Part shown: piece by piece, positions 48,711 through 57,921 of the stretch
Numbering within the stretch: position 1 is the first letter of the stretch
Layout: every line of letters begins with the position of its first letter
Source of the DNA: Polynucleobacter sp. 78F-HAINBA
Lineage (GTDB): Bacteria > Pseudomonadota > Gammaproteobacteria > Burkholderiales > Burkholderiaceae
Assembly (NCBI RefSeq): GCF_018882325.1
Contig: NZ_JACVOQ010000006.1
Span: 1 to 64,000, forward strand
Direction of reading: 5' to 3'
DNA: 64,000 nt
Made by a program: the position numbers and the translations under genes
The notes under the pieces: model-generated
Seen by the model: only the letters and a program-made list of their open reading frames with translations
Databases searched by the model: none
Told to the model about the DNA's origin: nothing

Positions 48711-49214
48711 ATGGAGCAAATGCTGAGTCAGTTTTTCGACTTCTTTGGGATGCCATCGGTTGGTTTGCCGGCAGTATTTATTAGTGCTTTTATCTCTGCA
48801 ACTTTGCTGCCCATCGGTTCCGAACCCATACTTTTTGGTTACGTTTCGGTAAATCCTCACTTATATTGGATCGCTATTCTTGTTGCCACCATCGGCAATA
48901 CATTGGGTGGTATGTTCGATTGGTGGCTTGGGTTACTGAGTCGAAATAGCTTTGAATCCTTAAAAGGACCCACTAACGGCAGAATGCAGCGTTGGCTAGA
49001 AGAGCGGGGTCCTAAGATGCTCCTCTTGTCATGGCTACCTGGTTTTGGCGACCCCCTGTGTTTAGCTGCTGGATGGCTCAGGTTGCCATGGGCGCCTTGT
49101 TTAATCTATATGTGTATCGGCAAGCTGCTGCGTTATCTGACTATGACCTGGCTTTTAACCCTGGTGCCTAGCAGCGTTTGGCACCAATTTGGGCATTGGC
49201 TTCATGTCATCTAG
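48711..49214 (+). CDS. YqaA-like DedA/VTT-family membrane protein
   Basis: 167 residues with about four hydrophobic segments: ATLLPIGSEPILFGYV, GNTLGGMFDWWLG, and MLLLSWLPGFGDPLCLAAGWLRLPWAPCLIYMCIGKLLRYL. The conserved Gly-Asp-Pro in PGFGDPL fits the SNARE-associated/DedA (VTT) family, some members of which flip polyprenyl phosphate or maintain membrane potential. GGAG lies 10 nt upstream of the ATG. It sits alone between two minus-strand operons. Confidence 0.85.
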   Translation: MEQMLSQFFDFFGMPSVGLPAVFISAFISATLLPIGSEPILFGYVSVNPHLYWIAILVATIGNTLGGMFDWWLGLLSRNSFESLKGPTNGRMQRWLEERGPKMLLLSWLPGFGDPLCLAAGWLRLPWAPCLIYMCIGKLLRYLTMTWLLTLVPSSVWHQFGHWLHVI

Positions 49215-49231
49215 AAAGAGCACTCAAAGCA

Positions 49232-49936
49232 TTAAACAGCGCAGTACTTTTGCTGAATCTCATCGTTATTCAAGAGATTCTGAGCTGTGTCATGAAAAAC
49301 AATTTCCCCTTGGTCAAGAATGTAGGCTCGGTCAGAAATCTTGAGCGCTTGCTGGACATTTTGTTCAACCAAAAGAATTGTTAGGCCTTGTTGCTTTAGT
49401 TTTGCAAAGAGCTCAAACATTTCTTCCACTAATACTGGCATGATACCTTCGGATGGCTCATCCAAAAGTATGACTTTAGGCTTAGCAATCATGGCGCGTG
49501 CGATTGCTAGCATCTGCTGCTCACCACCTGACATAGATGTCCCATCTTGATGCAACCTCTCCTTGAGACGGGGAAAGGTTTCAGCAATCTCGTCGACCAT
49601 GGCACTCATATCACCATGACTCTTCTTGGCAATCACGCCTAACTCTAAATTTTCTTTAACGGTTAAGCCTGGAACAATGCGTCGATCCTCGGGAACGTAA
49701 GCCAGGCCAAGGTGGTAGCGCTCATGTGCCGCAAGATCTAAGAAGGAGGTGCCATCAATAGAGGCCTTGCCCTCTCTCTTTGAGAGTAGACCCATTAAAG
49801 AGCGTAGGGTAGTGGTCTTGCCGGCGCCATTACGCCCCATCAAGGTAACGATTTCACCTTTGTTTACTTGCAAAGAGACGCCTTGCAAAACATGGCTACG
49901 GTCGTACCAAGCATTTAAATTTTCAACACGCAACAT
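49232..49936 (-). CDS. livF: Branched-chain-type ABC transporter ATPase
   Basis: 234 residues: Walker A GRNGAGKTTT, signature MSGGEQQML, Walker B VILLDEP, and the C-terminal VEQNVQQALKISDRAYIL that characterises LivF. It is the last gene of the livKHMGF order, 13 bp after livG. Together these would import a hydrophobic or carboxylated compound; the neighbouring catabolic genes suggest an aromatic or related acid rather than leucine. Confidence 0.93.
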   Translation of the reverse strand: MLRVENLNAWYDRSHVLQGVSLQVNKGEIVTLMGRNGAGKTTTLRSLMGLLSKREGKASIDGTSFLDLAAHERYHLGLAYVPEDRRIVPGLTVKENLELGVIAKKSHGDMSAMVDEIAETFPRLKERLHQDGTSMSGGEQQMLAIARAMIAKPKVILLDEPSEGIMPVLVEEMFELFAKLKQQGLTILLVEQNVQQALKISDRAYILDQGEIVFHDTAQNLLNNDEIQQKYCAV

Positions 49937-49949
49937 ATATAAACCTTCG

Positions 49950-50705
49950 TTAACCTTGGCCTAGGTACACACGTCGTACCTCTGCATTATTTTGAATTTC
50001 TTCTGGAGTTCCCTCGGCCAAAAACTCGCCATGATGTAGCACGATGATGCGCTTACATAAGCCCATGATGAGCTTCATCTTATGTTCAACCAAAATAACC
50101 GTTCTTTCATTTGCTAGCGTGCGAATGAGATCCATCATTACGAGTGTCTCTTCAGGAGACATGCCTGCGGTTGGCTCATCTAATAGTAGAAGGCTTGGGT
50201 TGCAGGCAAGGGCCATAGCAATTTCTAGTGCGCGCTGTTGACCATGAGCCAAGTCACCTGTTTTTTTATTTCTTAAGTGCTCTAAGTTCACACGACGTAA
50301 AAGTTGGTCTGCAAGCTCAATGGGTCCTGGGTAGCTTTGTGCATTACGCAAAAAGTTATAGCGCGCTGTTTCCATTTGTGCAGCAACCCGCACATTTTCA
50401 TGGACGGTTAGTTGTTTAAATACATTGGTAATCTGAAAGCTTTTGGAAATGCCTATACGGGCAAATTCGTATTGCTGCATGCCGGTAATATCCTTGCCAT
50501 TGAATAGGATTTGACCGCTTGAAGGAGGGAAGGCGCCACTGAGGACATTAAAGAATGTACTTTTTCCAGCGCCATTAGGGCCAATGATTGCCGTAAGGGA
50601 TCCGGGCATAAATGTAGTCGATACATTCTGCAGGGCCTTGAATTTCCCAAAGCTCTTGCTGACATTGCGAGCCTCAAGGATAGGGGTTTGGTTTGAGCTA
50701 CTCAT
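49950..50705 (-). CDS. livG: Branched-chain-type ABC transporter ATPase
   Basis: 251 residues with Walker A GPNGAGKSTF, LAHGQQRALEIAMAL in the signature position, Walker B LLLLDEP, and the EHKMKLIMGLCKRIIVLHHG segment typical of LivG. Its start overlaps the livM stop by one base (TAATG-type), showing tight coupling. Confidence 0.93.
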   Translation of the reverse strand: MSSSNQTPILEARNVSKSFGKFKALQNVSTTFMPGSLTAIIGPNGAGKSTFFNVLSGAFPPSSGQILFNGKDITGMQQYEFARIGISKSFQITNVFKQLTVHENVRVAAQMETARYNFLRNAQSYPGPIELADQLLRRVNLEHLRNKKTGDLAHGQQRALEIAMALACNPSLLLLDEPTAGMSPEETLVMMDLIRTLANERTVILVEHKMKLIMGLCKRIIVLHHGEFLAEGTPEEIQNNAEVRRVYLGQG

Positions 50706-51664
50706 TATTTCGAATCCTGATTGAGGTTTAGCTTGCTCAAGATGGTTCCCCAGATTCCTTTAGGGAAGAACAATACAAAGAACATGAATACCAGTCCAAT
50801 GACAGCCATCCAGTGTTTGGTGAAAGTGGTGACTACATCCTCTAGATAGAGCATGACAGCTGCGCCAACAAACGGTCCAAAGAAGGTGCCCATGCCTCCC
50901 AAGATACTCATCATGACCGCCTGTCCGGATTGGAGATAGTGGAGTGAATCTATGGGAACAATGGAGAGGTGTAGAGCGCGTAATGAGCCTGCTAAGCCGC
51001 AGATCGCCGCTGACAGTACAAACACCAATAGTTTTGTGCGGGCCACATCAAAGCCGCAGGCTGCTGCACGCTTTTCATTCTCACGAATCGCTTCCATCAC
51101 AGCCCCAAGAGGTGAGTTTAAGATTCGAGAGATCAGCCATATGGCAATGACCACAAAGAAGAGAATGATGTAGTACTTCACCAGCGGATTAAGGAAGTCT
51201 ACTGGCATACCTAAGATGTTGAATGAATCAACGCGGACGCCTCGCAAACCATTTTCCCCGCCAGTCAAACTCTCGGCCTTATAGAAGCCGTAAAAAACAA
51301 TTTGACCGAGCGCCAGTGTGACCATGGAGAAGTAGATGCCTCTGGTGCGAATCGCCAGGAAGCCCATAACCAATCCACCGATAGCAGCGCCAATTACGCC
51401 TACTAGAATTGCAGCGCCCCAAGGCATTGCATAGTGGACGATACCGATGCCGGTGAGATAGCTACCAATACCAAGAAAAGCCGCATGACCAAAGGATAAG
51501 AGGCCCATGTAGCCAAACAAGAGATTGAATCCCATGGCGAATAGGCCAAATATCAAAATATTGATAGCAAGCGCCTCATACGGCATGAAGAAGGGAAAGA
51601 CCATCAAGAAGAGGCTGCTTGCTAGTACGCGATGACGTGCAATGAGTTGGAAAAATGATTTCAT
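50705..51664 (-). CDS. livM: Branched-chain-type ABC transporter permease
   Basis: 319 residues with about eight to ten hydrophobic helices. The family core GFNLLFGYMGLLSFGHAAFLGIGSY near the N-terminus and the coupling loop GAVMEAIRENEKRAAACG match LivM. It is 15 bp after livH. Confidence 0.93.
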   Translation of the reverse strand: MKSFFQLIARHRVLASSLFLMVFPFFMPYEALAINILIFGLFAMGFNLLFGYMGLLSFGHAAFLGIGSYLTGIGIVHYAMPWGAAILVGVIGAAIGGLVMGFLAIRTRGIYFSMVTLALGQIVFYGFYKAESLTGGENGLRGVRVDSFNILGMPVDFLNPLVKYYIILFFVVIAIWLISRILNSPLGAVMEAIRENEKRAAACGFDVARTKLLVFVLSAAICGLAGSLRALHLSIVPIDSLHYLQSGQAVMMSILGGMGTFFGPFVGAAVMLYLEDVVTTFTKHWMAVIGLVFMFFVLFFPKGIWGTILSKLNLNQDSK

Positions 51665-51678
51665 AAATATTCAGGGGA

Positions 51679-52563
51679 TTAACCCATTGCCCCCGCTTTG
51701 CCAAATAAACCCTGTGGTCGAATTAAGAGCACTACTGCCATCAATACAAAGATAGAAAGTTCAGAAAGGTCAGGGAAGAATAGGGAGGTCATGCTGTAGA
51801 CCACGCCAACCAATAGGCCCGCAACCACTGCGCCAACTGGTGAGCCCATACCACCAACTACCGTCACAACAAATGATTCCGCCAGAATCGGAATACCCAT
51901 TTCTGGGTTAACCGATCGGGTAGGCGAGGCCAATATTCCAGAGAGGCCTGCAATCGCACAACCAAGGCCAAATACCATCAGCCATACTTTGGCGATATCT
52001 ACGCCCAGTACTTTGACAATCTCTTGATCCGCGGCTCCAGCCTTAATAATGAGGCCGTAACGGGTCTTTTGAATAAAGAACCAAACCGCAAAAATAATCA
52101 CAGCTGTGGCAGCAATCAGGAAGAGTCTATATTTAGGAAAGAAACCAATGCCGACATCTAGGGTGCCTTTAAGTCCATCGGGAGTAACGGATGGTAGGCC
52201 TTCAATTCCAAAGGTGACGCGCATTGCTTCAATCAACACGTAAGACAGTCCAAAAGTCAGGAGTAGTGGATAGTCAATGCCTCGGCCATAAAGAGGGCGG
52301 ACTAGGAATCGCTCAGTTAGTAACCCAAGCACCCCAGTGGCAATTGGCGTGAGAACTAAGCTAAACCAAAAGTTCCCTGTTACGCCAAGGAAATAGACGC
52401 CCATGAAAGCGCCAACCATAAAGAAGGCCCCGTGGGCAAAGTTCACGACATTGAGCATGCCAAAAATAAGGCACAAGCCCAAGGCTAGGAGTGCATAAAT
52501 ACTGCCCAGGGCAATTCCTGTGAGCAGCTGCATGCAGAGAAGTTCAAATGTAAGACCGGTCAT
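51679..52563 (-). CDS. livH: Branched-chain-type ABC transporter permease
   Basis: 294 residues with about eight hydrophobic helices. LivH features are QLLTGIALGSIYALLALGLCLIFGMLNVVNFAHGAFFM at the start and GIPILAESFVVTVVGGMGS later. It precedes livM by 15 bp and follows the binding-protein gene by 88 bp. Confidence 0.93.
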   Translation of the reverse strand: MTGLTFELLCMQLLTGIALGSIYALLALGLCLIFGMLNVVNFAHGAFFMVGAFMGVYFLGVTGNFWFSLVLTPIATGVLGLLTERFLVRPLYGRGIDYPLLLTFGLSYVLIEAMRVTFGIEGLPSVTPDGLKGTLDVGIGFFPKYRLFLIAATAVIIFAVWFFIQKTRYGLIIKAGAADQEIVKVLGVDIAKVWLMVFGLGCAIAGLSGILASPTRSVNPEMGIPILAESFVVTVVGGMGSPVGAVVAGLLVGVVYSMTSLFFPDLSELSIFVLMAVVLLIRPQGLFGKAGAMG

Positions 52564-52651
52564 ATATGTACTCAGAAAAACTCCCCTTCAGCCAGAGGCA
52601 TCGGGGGAGGGGTTCAGGGCAAATCAGATGATCCACCCTGAAATTTCAGAT

Positions 52652-53887
52652 TTAAGCCTTGTGGCCTAGCTCCGCGCAACTACGCATATTCTTCTCAGTA
52701 GTTGGTTCAATCGTCAGAATATTAAAGACATCGTACTTATCCTTCATATTCTTTGACTTAGACTCAACAATGATGACTGTTTGTACGGCCTGGTGGTCGC
52801 ACTTGCGATAGTACTCAGGACCTTTGTACCAGTCGTACTTTAGGTTCTCCATTGCGCTAACCACTTTCATGGTTTCGGTAGACTTCGCAACCTTAATGGA
52901 TGCCAGCACACTCTTCACGCCAGCGTAACCCAATGCACCGTAGTCAGATGGAACTGAACCGTTGTACATTTTGCGGAATGCATCGTTAAACGTTTTTGCT
53001 GTTGGAATGCGATCCTCGAGACCCCAATAGTAGGAAGTGCCGCCAATAATTCCTTCGAATGCTTCTGGGCCGCCAGCAAGACGTGATGTATAGAGTAAAA
53101 CTGGCGTCACAATTTTCATGCTGGACTTCAAGCCAAAGTCGGTACATTGTTTAGCGGCATTCACTAAGTCGCGACCAAAGTTACAGAGCACTAAGATGTC
53201 AGGGTTTAATGCTTTGATGCGTGGCAAAAACGCAGAGTAGTCAGATGCACCCAGTGGATGGCGAATATCCGCCAATGTAGTTGCGCCCATCTCTTTACCA
53301 GCACGCTCAAAAGCACGCACCATTTCGTGGCCATAGGCGTAGTCAGCCGTCAGGAATACGATTTTCTTGCCAAAACGAGGGATAGAGTAGCGAGCTACTG
53401 CACCGGCTGTCATGGTTGGATTTAATGCCTCATGGAATGTATACACACTCCAATCTTTAGCTTCATTGATTGCATCAGACTGGCTAATCGAATTAAAGAG
53501 CACTTTACGCTCTTTACATACAGCGTTAATAGACAGCTGGGTTGCGGCTGATAAAGAGCCAACAACAAAATTGACCTTATCTTTTTCAATCAACTCAAGG
53601 GTGCGAGTAGCTGCTTCACCTGGGTTGAGTTTATCGTCGCGAACCAAGAGTTCAGCTTTTCTGCCGTTAAAGCCACCAGCATCGTTGAATTCTTTAATGG
53701 CTAACTCAGCAGCCTTCACCTGATCTTGTGCCTCTGCAGAGAAGGGGCCTGTTAATGGGGTTGGAAAACCAATCTTAATAGTGTCAGATTGAGCGCTTGC
53801 CATGTTCATCCAAAGTGGAGTGCTTGCTGCTGCTGCTCCGCCGATCAACATTTTTCTTCTGGTTTGATTCGTTACTTTTTGTTTCAT
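52652..53887 (-). CDS. livK: Periplasmic substrate-binding protein of the Liv-type transporter
   Basis: 411 residues from ATG 53887; GGAGGAG lies 7 nt upstream, so the ATG five codons earlier (53902) is rejected. Twin-arginine-like signal (TRRKMLIGG) then MASAQS, with the mature type-1 periplasmic binding fold (IKIGFPTPLTGPFS). The binding pocket cannot be read confidently, so the ligand is unknown. It heads livKHMGF, downstream of the FAD monooxygenase on the same strand (103 bp gap). Confidence 0.92.
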   Translation of the reverse strand: MKQKVTNQTRRKMLIGGAAAASTPLWMNMASAQSDTIKIGFPTPLTGPFSAEAQDQVKAAELAIKEFNDAGGFNGRKAELLVRDDKLNPGEAATRTLELIEKDKVNFVVGSLSAATQLSINAVCKERKVLFNSISQSDAINEAKDWSVYTFHEALNPTMTAGAVARYSIPRFGKKIVFLTADYAYGHEMVRAFERAGKEMGATTLADIRHPLGASDYSAFLPRIKALNPDILVLCNFGRDLVNAAKQCTDFGLKSSMKIVTPVLLYTSRLAGGPEAFEGIIGGTSYYWGLEDRIPTAKTFNDAFRKMYNGSVPSDYGALGYAGVKSVLASIKVAKSTETMKVVSAMENLKYDWYKGPEYYRKCDHQAVQTVIIVESKSKNMKDKYDVFNILTIEPTTEKNMRSCAELGHKA

Positions 53888-53990
53888 GGTTGTCTCCTCC
53901 ATTTAAAACAGTTTATTAATAAGACTACTTTTTTTATTACATAAATCTTAACTGAATGCTTCTGGTAATACGAAAAACTACATCAAGTTT

Positions 53991-55229
53991 TTAATGCGAC
54001 TCTGGAACTGCTTTCCCTTCTGCTAGCAAGGTGCTGATATCAATTGCTGTCTCAGCCATTACCGTATCTGCATTTCTGCGCAGGCTATTGCAATCCATAT
54101 TGCCTTTGCTGCCTTGCGCTTGCATGTAGCGACCTAGATATTGCGCTCTTGCAACAACCTGCTGTCCAAGCTTAAGTCGTTCCTTGCCATATGCCTCTAG
54201 TGCGGCGGGGGTTGCACCCAATGTAGCAATGTGGCGAGCAATCACCATAGCCTCATCACCCGCCTTAGTAACACCCATGCCGACATGCGGACGACCAACG
54301 AAAGCTGCGTCACCCATTAGGGCAATTCTGCCAAAAACAATTTGCTCTGATCGAACATCGTAAATGGCTTGCAAAAATGGTGAAGCAGTTTTCTCCAGAA
54401 TTTCTGCATACTGCGGAGCTAGAATATTGCGAGCAACTATGCGCATTTCAGCGATATGTTTCCATGAAACTTTTAGCGGCGGGATGCCGGTTGGATAGTA
54501 GTGACCATCTGCATCAGTTAGGAGTTTGACTAGTTCGCTATCTTCGGACGCGGGGCGATACCAAACAAAGTTATAACGGCGTTTACCTGGCCTAGTGTCA
54601 TTGCCAGGCCCTGCAACTGGGTATCCGAGCATTTGTTCGCCGTTGGGCAGGCAGAACCCAAAATAATTGAAGAGCGTATTCAGCGTGTAATTGGAGAGAT
54701 GGCTTTCATCGCAGACGCCGCGCCATGCAATGTATCCAGCATATTCGGGCTGAATATCTGGTGCCACTTGAGCTCTTACTGCTGAGCGAATGCCATCTGA
54801 TGCAATCAGCAATTCAGCTTGATAAGTGCTGCCATCCTCGCAAGTTACCTTAACGTTGCTTGAATCTTGAGACACCGCTTTTACATTTTTACCTTGCAAG
54901 TAACGTTCGCTAGGAAAATTCTCTTTCAGTAGGTGGTAGAGGCGACTCCATGAGGTCAGGATTTGGGGGAGCGGCATTTCGCCTAAGCTCTCACCGTCAA
55001 TACCTAATGTAACTCGTTTGGATACGGCAACTCCTAAGCTGTCATCAACAGCAATGCCAGCTTCTCGTAAGGCATCTGCAAGCGCATCATGTGTCACGAT
55101 TCCAGCGCCTCGACCATCTAAGGAGCCAATCGCCTTCTCTAGTAAGGTGACATCGTGACCTTGGCGGAGCAATATGTTGGCTGCAAATAAGCCTCCAAGA
55201 GATCCGCCGATGACGAGAATTTTTGCCAT
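53991..55229 (-). CDS. FAD-dependent monooxygenase (2,6-dihydroxypyridine hydroxylase-like)
   Basis: 412 residues, class A flavin hydroxylase fold. FAD motif VIGGSLGGLFAANILLRQGHDV at the N-terminus, the DGIRSAVRAQ motif near 145, and ALMGDAAFVGRPHVGMG near 310. The pattern is closest to 2,6-dihydroxypyridine 3-hydroxylases and related hydroxylases of N-heteroaromatics (my recollection of the family, not a search). It lies between the VOC gene and livK, consistent with an import-hydroxylation pathway. Confidence 0.82.
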   Translation of the reverse strand: MAKILVIGGSLGGLFAANILLRQGHDVTLLEKAIGSLDGRGAGIVTHDALADALREAGIAVDDSLGVAVSKRVTLGIDGESLGEMPLPQILTSWSRLYHLLKENFPSERYLQGKNVKAVSQDSSNVKVTCEDGSTYQAELLIASDGIRSAVRAQVAPDIQPEYAGYIAWRGVCDESHLSNYTLNTLFNYFGFCLPNGEQMLGYPVAGPGNDTRPGKRRYNFVWYRPASEDSELVKLLTDADGHYYPTGIPPLKVSWKHIAEMRIVARNILAPQYAEILEKTASPFLQAIYDVRSEQIVFGRIALMGDAAFVGRPHVGMGVTKAGDEAMVIARHIATLGATPAALEAYGKERLKLGQQVVARAQYLGRYMQAQGSKGNMDCNSLRRNADTVMAETAIDISTLLAEGKAVPESH

Positions 55230-55235
55230 CTTTAC

Positions 55236-55694
55236 CTATGAACCCTTAGCATCAAGCGCTGCTTTTTCAGCTGCGGGGTAATTCAATTCAATCACGATGC
55301 CGTTAGGATCATCTAAAAAGAGTTGGTGAAGCTGCAGCACGGGTACTGTTCGCTGCCTACAAGGAATACCTAATTTATCAAGATGAGCAAGCTTGGCTTC
55401 CAAGCCTTTAGCAAAAAACGCTATGTGATCTACCGCTCCAGAGCCATATAGCGAGCTGGGATCACGCTCACCAAGGTATTGCTTTAGACCGTTGGGATCA
55501 TTCTTATCAATCGCAATTAAATGCAGTACTGCATTTGCCCAATCACTTTCATCGCCGTTGTAAAGCCAGACCCCAGGGAATGGAAACTCTGGGCGTGGTC
55601 CAACGGTTAAGCCAAGCACTTCGCTGTAAAACTGAGTGGTCTTTTCAATCTCTAGGCTGCGGATGGAAAAATGATTTAGGCTGAGGTTTGACAT
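55236..55694 (-). CDS. VOC (glyoxalase/bleomycin-resistance fold) family protein
   Basis: 152 residues from ATG 55694, one base after the TetR stop (TAACATG); the longer in-frame ORF would run through the TetR gene. Paired beta-alpha-beta modules: NHFSIRSLEIEKTTQFYSEVLGL and VDHIAFFAKGLEAKLAHLDKLGI, ending LFLDDPNGIVIELNY. Candidate metal ligands are His9, His in VDHIA and Glu in VIELNY. Such proteins may be lyases, isomerases or dioxygenases. Here the likely job is a catabolic step, unresolved. Confidence 0.85.
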   Translation of the reverse strand: MSNLSLNHFSIRSLEIEKTTQFYSEVLGLTVGPRPEFPFPGVWLYNGDESDWANAVLHLIAIDKNDPNGLKQYLGERDPSSLYGSGAVDHIAFFAKGLEAKLAHLDKLGIPCRQRTVPVLQLHQLFLDDPNGIVIELNYPAAEKAALDAKGS

Positions 55695-55695
55695 G

Positions 55696-56406
55696 TTATT
55701 TTGTACCAGTAGTAAACAAGGTTTTTGCTGAAATAAGGTAGGAGCGAATTCGATCTTGAATGATTTCTTGCTCGGTGTTGGGATTGCCTGAGTCGTAGAT
55801 GGCTTGACCGTAAATCCAACGGCGCATTCCGATGTAAAAAATGCCGCCATGCAGACCCATTAAAAACTCTAATTCTCGTTGCGAGGGCTTACCGCGGGTG
55901 TTGCGACCGCAGTGTTTGCGAGTTTCACGAATCAGCCTAGGTAGCAGGCGATCACGCAATAACTCAAAGAATCGGTCGCTAATTGAGTGGTCGCTTAAGC
56001 CCGAGAAAATCAAGATACGAACGAAATCGTAGGTGAGCACCGTATTCGAGTAGTCGATATAAAACGCATTAAATTTCTCTTCTGGTGAAAGATGCTTATC
56101 GTCTAATAGCTGCTCCCATTCAGGCTTCCAGCGTGACTCAAAGACATCCTCATAGACCGCTTTGATTAAAGCGTCCTTCGTAGGGAAGTAGTGATAGAGC
56201 AGGGTATGAGTTACACCTAGTCCTTTTGTAAGGTTTCTGAGTTGCCCATCAATCCCATGTTTTGCAAAGTATTGAATTGCGCGATCTAGTATTTGACGCT
56301 TGCGATCTGCCGTACTCATTCTGCGACGAGCAGGCGTGCCAGTTGCAGCTACTTCTGTAGCGATGCTGTTGCTGGCGTTGCGGTCTTGAGCAAAACTCAT
56401 CGTCAT
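55696..56406 (-). CDS. TetR/AcrR-family transcriptional regulator
   Basis: 236 residues. N-terminal HTH (RRMSTADRKRQILDRAIQYFAKHG... GVTHTLLYHYFPTKDALIKAVYEDV, about residues 27-88) followed by a helical ligand-binding domain. It is the promoter-proximal gene of the minus-strand catabolic operon, one base before the VOC gene, and divergent from coxG. A 13-bp palindrome in the 105-bp intergenic region is its probable operator. The effector is unknown. Confidence 0.9.
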   Translation of the reverse strand: MTMSFAQDRNASNSIATEVAATGTPARRRMSTADRKRQILDRAIQYFAKHGIDGQLRNLTKGLGVTHTLLYHYFPTKDALIKAVYEDVFESRWKPEWEQLLDDKHLSPEEKFNAFYIDYSNTVLTYDFVRILIFSGLSDHSISDRFFELLRDRLLPRLIRETRKHCGRNTRGKPSQRELEFLMGLHGGIFYIGMRRWIYGQAIYDSGNPNTEQEIIQDRIRSYLISAKTLFTTGTK

Positions 56407-56431
56407 CAGGGTTTATCCGAATTTGGGCTTA

Positions 56432-56459
56432 TTGACCAAAAGTTAAATAATGGTACATT
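56432..56459 (+). promoter_or_regulatory. Candidate promoter for the coxG-MSL operon
   Basis: TTGACC (56432-56437), a 16-bp spacer and TACATT (56454-56459) form a plausible sigma-70 promoter on the plus strand, about 53 bp before the coxG start. The -10 box touches the palindrome described next, so a repressor bound there would block it. Strength is unknown. Confidence 0.45.
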
Positions 56460-56469
56460 GTTGAACAAT
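56457..56469. promoter_or_regulatory. Palindrome between TetR and coxG, candidate TetR operator
   Basis: ATTGTT-G-AACAAT is a perfect inverted repeat with a one-base centre, in the tetR/coxG divergent gap and overlapping the candidate -10 box on the plus strand. TetR-family operators are typically short palindromes like this, next to the regulator gene. It may serve both directions. Confidence 0.5.
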
Positions 56470-56511
56470 TGGTAGATAAGACTCTATTCGTACAAACCCC
56501 AAGGAGATGTA

Positions 56512-56988
56512 ATGGAATTAAATGGCGAGCAACTCATCGCGGCTCCAATCCCCGATGTATGGAAGGGGTTGAACGATATTGACGTCCTCGCAAAGTCCAT
56601 TCCGGGCTGCGAAGAAATTAGTAGAGTCTCCCCAGAAGAGATTCATGCCAAGGTAATGTTCAAAATTGGTCCTGTGAGGGCCAGATTTGCAGGAAAGCTG
56701 CTATTGAGCGATGTCATTCCCGATCAGTCTTGTTCGATGGCATTTGAGGGTTCGGGCGGCGCTGCTGGCTTTGCAAAAGGCCGTTCACGAGTTGAGTTAA
56801 AGGTTGCCGAAGGAGGCACCCTCATTTCCTATACGACAGAGGCCTCTATCGGAGGCAAGTTAGGCCAAATTGGTGGACGCTTAATCAGCGCTTCTGCCAA
56901 AAAAATTGCAGATGATTTTTTTCAACGATTTGCAAAAGAATTGGGTGGCGAGGTAGTGCCGCTAGAGTCAGGCGCACAGGCCGAATAA
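56512..56988 (+). CDS. CoxG-like SRPBCC protein
   Basis: 158 residues of the CoxG (carbon monoxide dehydrogenase subunit G) family, START-like fold (MELNGEQLIAAPIPDVWKGLND; GPVRARFAGKLLLSD; a C-terminal LIS/AKKIADDFFQRFAKEL). In Mo-hydroxylase operons CoxG-like proteins are thought to aid recruitment or assembly and sometimes membrane anchoring. AAGGAG is 7 nt before the ATG. First gene of the plus-strand operon. Confidence 0.88.
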   Translation: MELNGEQLIAAPIPDVWKGLNDIDVLAKSIPGCEEISRVSPEEIHAKVMFKIGPVRARFAGKLLLSDVIPDQSCSMAFEGSGGAAGFAKGRSRVELKVAEGGTLISYTTEASIGGKLGQIGGRLISASAKKIADDFFQRFAKELGGEVVPLESGAQAE

Positions 56989-57028
56989 GGTTTGGCGACA
57001 TAAATATAAAAGTAGTGGAGGAGACGTA

Positions 57029-57883
57029 ATGAAAGCAGCAGCATTTGATTATGCAAAACCAAAGGCTCTCAGCGAGGCTTTATCTTTGCTGGCTGAGGCT
57101 GGTGAAGATGCGCGTTTGATTGCCGGTGGCCAGACGCTTTTGGCTACGCTCAATCTGCGCCTCTCCGAGCCTAGCATCCTGATTGACATTACTAATCTAG
57201 ATGAACTCAAGGGCATTGCCGTCATCGGCGACCAATTAAGAATTGGGGCTTTAGTCACCCACACCGAGATTGAAGATTCCAAGTTGATTGCGCAGCATGC
57301 GCCACTCCTGAAGGCTGCTGTCCCGCATATTGCCCATAGAGCGATCCGCAATCTAGGGACTTGGGGCGGTTCCCTTGCTTACGGAGATCCCGCGGCTGAG
57401 TGGCCTGCATGTAGTTTGGCGCTGAATGCAACTATGTTGATTGCAGGCCCAGATGGCGAGCGTCGCATTTCAGCGCAAGACTTTTTCATTGATCTGTACA
57501 CCACCTCCTTGGAGCCCAATGAAATTCTGATCGCGACTGAAATTCCCGTTGCAAACCCCAATCAAGTTTTTTATTTCCATGAACTAGCGCGTCGTCATGG
57601 TGACTATGCGGTTGCGGGAGTTGCCTTAGTTGCAAATAAAGCTGGTAATGTTCTGAGTGATTGCACTTTCACCTTCTTTTCCGTTGGCGCTACGCCTGTC
57701 ATGGCAACAAAGGCTCAATCACTAGTCGACGGTAAACCTCTTAGTGATGAGTTGATTGGTAAAGCAGTTGATGCCGCAAGGGCGGAGATTGAGGCGATTG
57801 CAGATATCACTAACAGTGCAGAGACAAAACAACATTTAATTGGTGTTTTGTTGGAGCGTGGCTTAAAGCATTTAATTGCTTAA
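57029..57883 (+). CDS. Molybdenum hydroxylase, FAD-binding (medium) subunit
   Basis: 284 residues of the CoxM/xanthine dehydrogenase FAD family: FAD-loop GGQTLLATLNLRLSEPSILIDI near residue 34, the AHRAIRNLGTWGGSLAYGDPAAEWP motif near 105-130, and the C-terminal CO_deh_flav_C region. It transfers electrons from the 2Fe-2S subunit to an acceptor. GGAG lies near the ATG, and it follows coxG by 40 bp. Confidence 0.92.
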   Translation: MKAAAFDYAKPKALSEALSLLAEAGEDARLIAGGQTLLATLNLRLSEPSILIDITNLDELKGIAVIGDQLRIGALVTHTEIEDSKLIAQHAPLLKAAVPHIAHRAIRNLGTWGGSLAYGDPAAEWPACSLALNATMLIAGPDGERRISAQDFFIDLYTTSLEPNEILIATEIPVANPNQVFYFHELARRHGDYAVAGVALVANKAGNVLSDCTFTFFSVGATPVMATKAQSLVDGKPLSDELIGKAVDAARAEIEAIADITNSAETKQHLIGVLLERGLKHLIA

Positions 57884-57921
57884 CTCATTATTAAAAAAAT
57901 AAATCAAGTTCGGAGATTGAA

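Noticed and set aside
55695-55850. N-terminal extension of the VOC protein over the TetR coding region
   Set aside because: The extension is antisense-free overlap in a different frame of the TetR gene; ATG 55694 one base after the TetR stop gives a normal family N-terminus.
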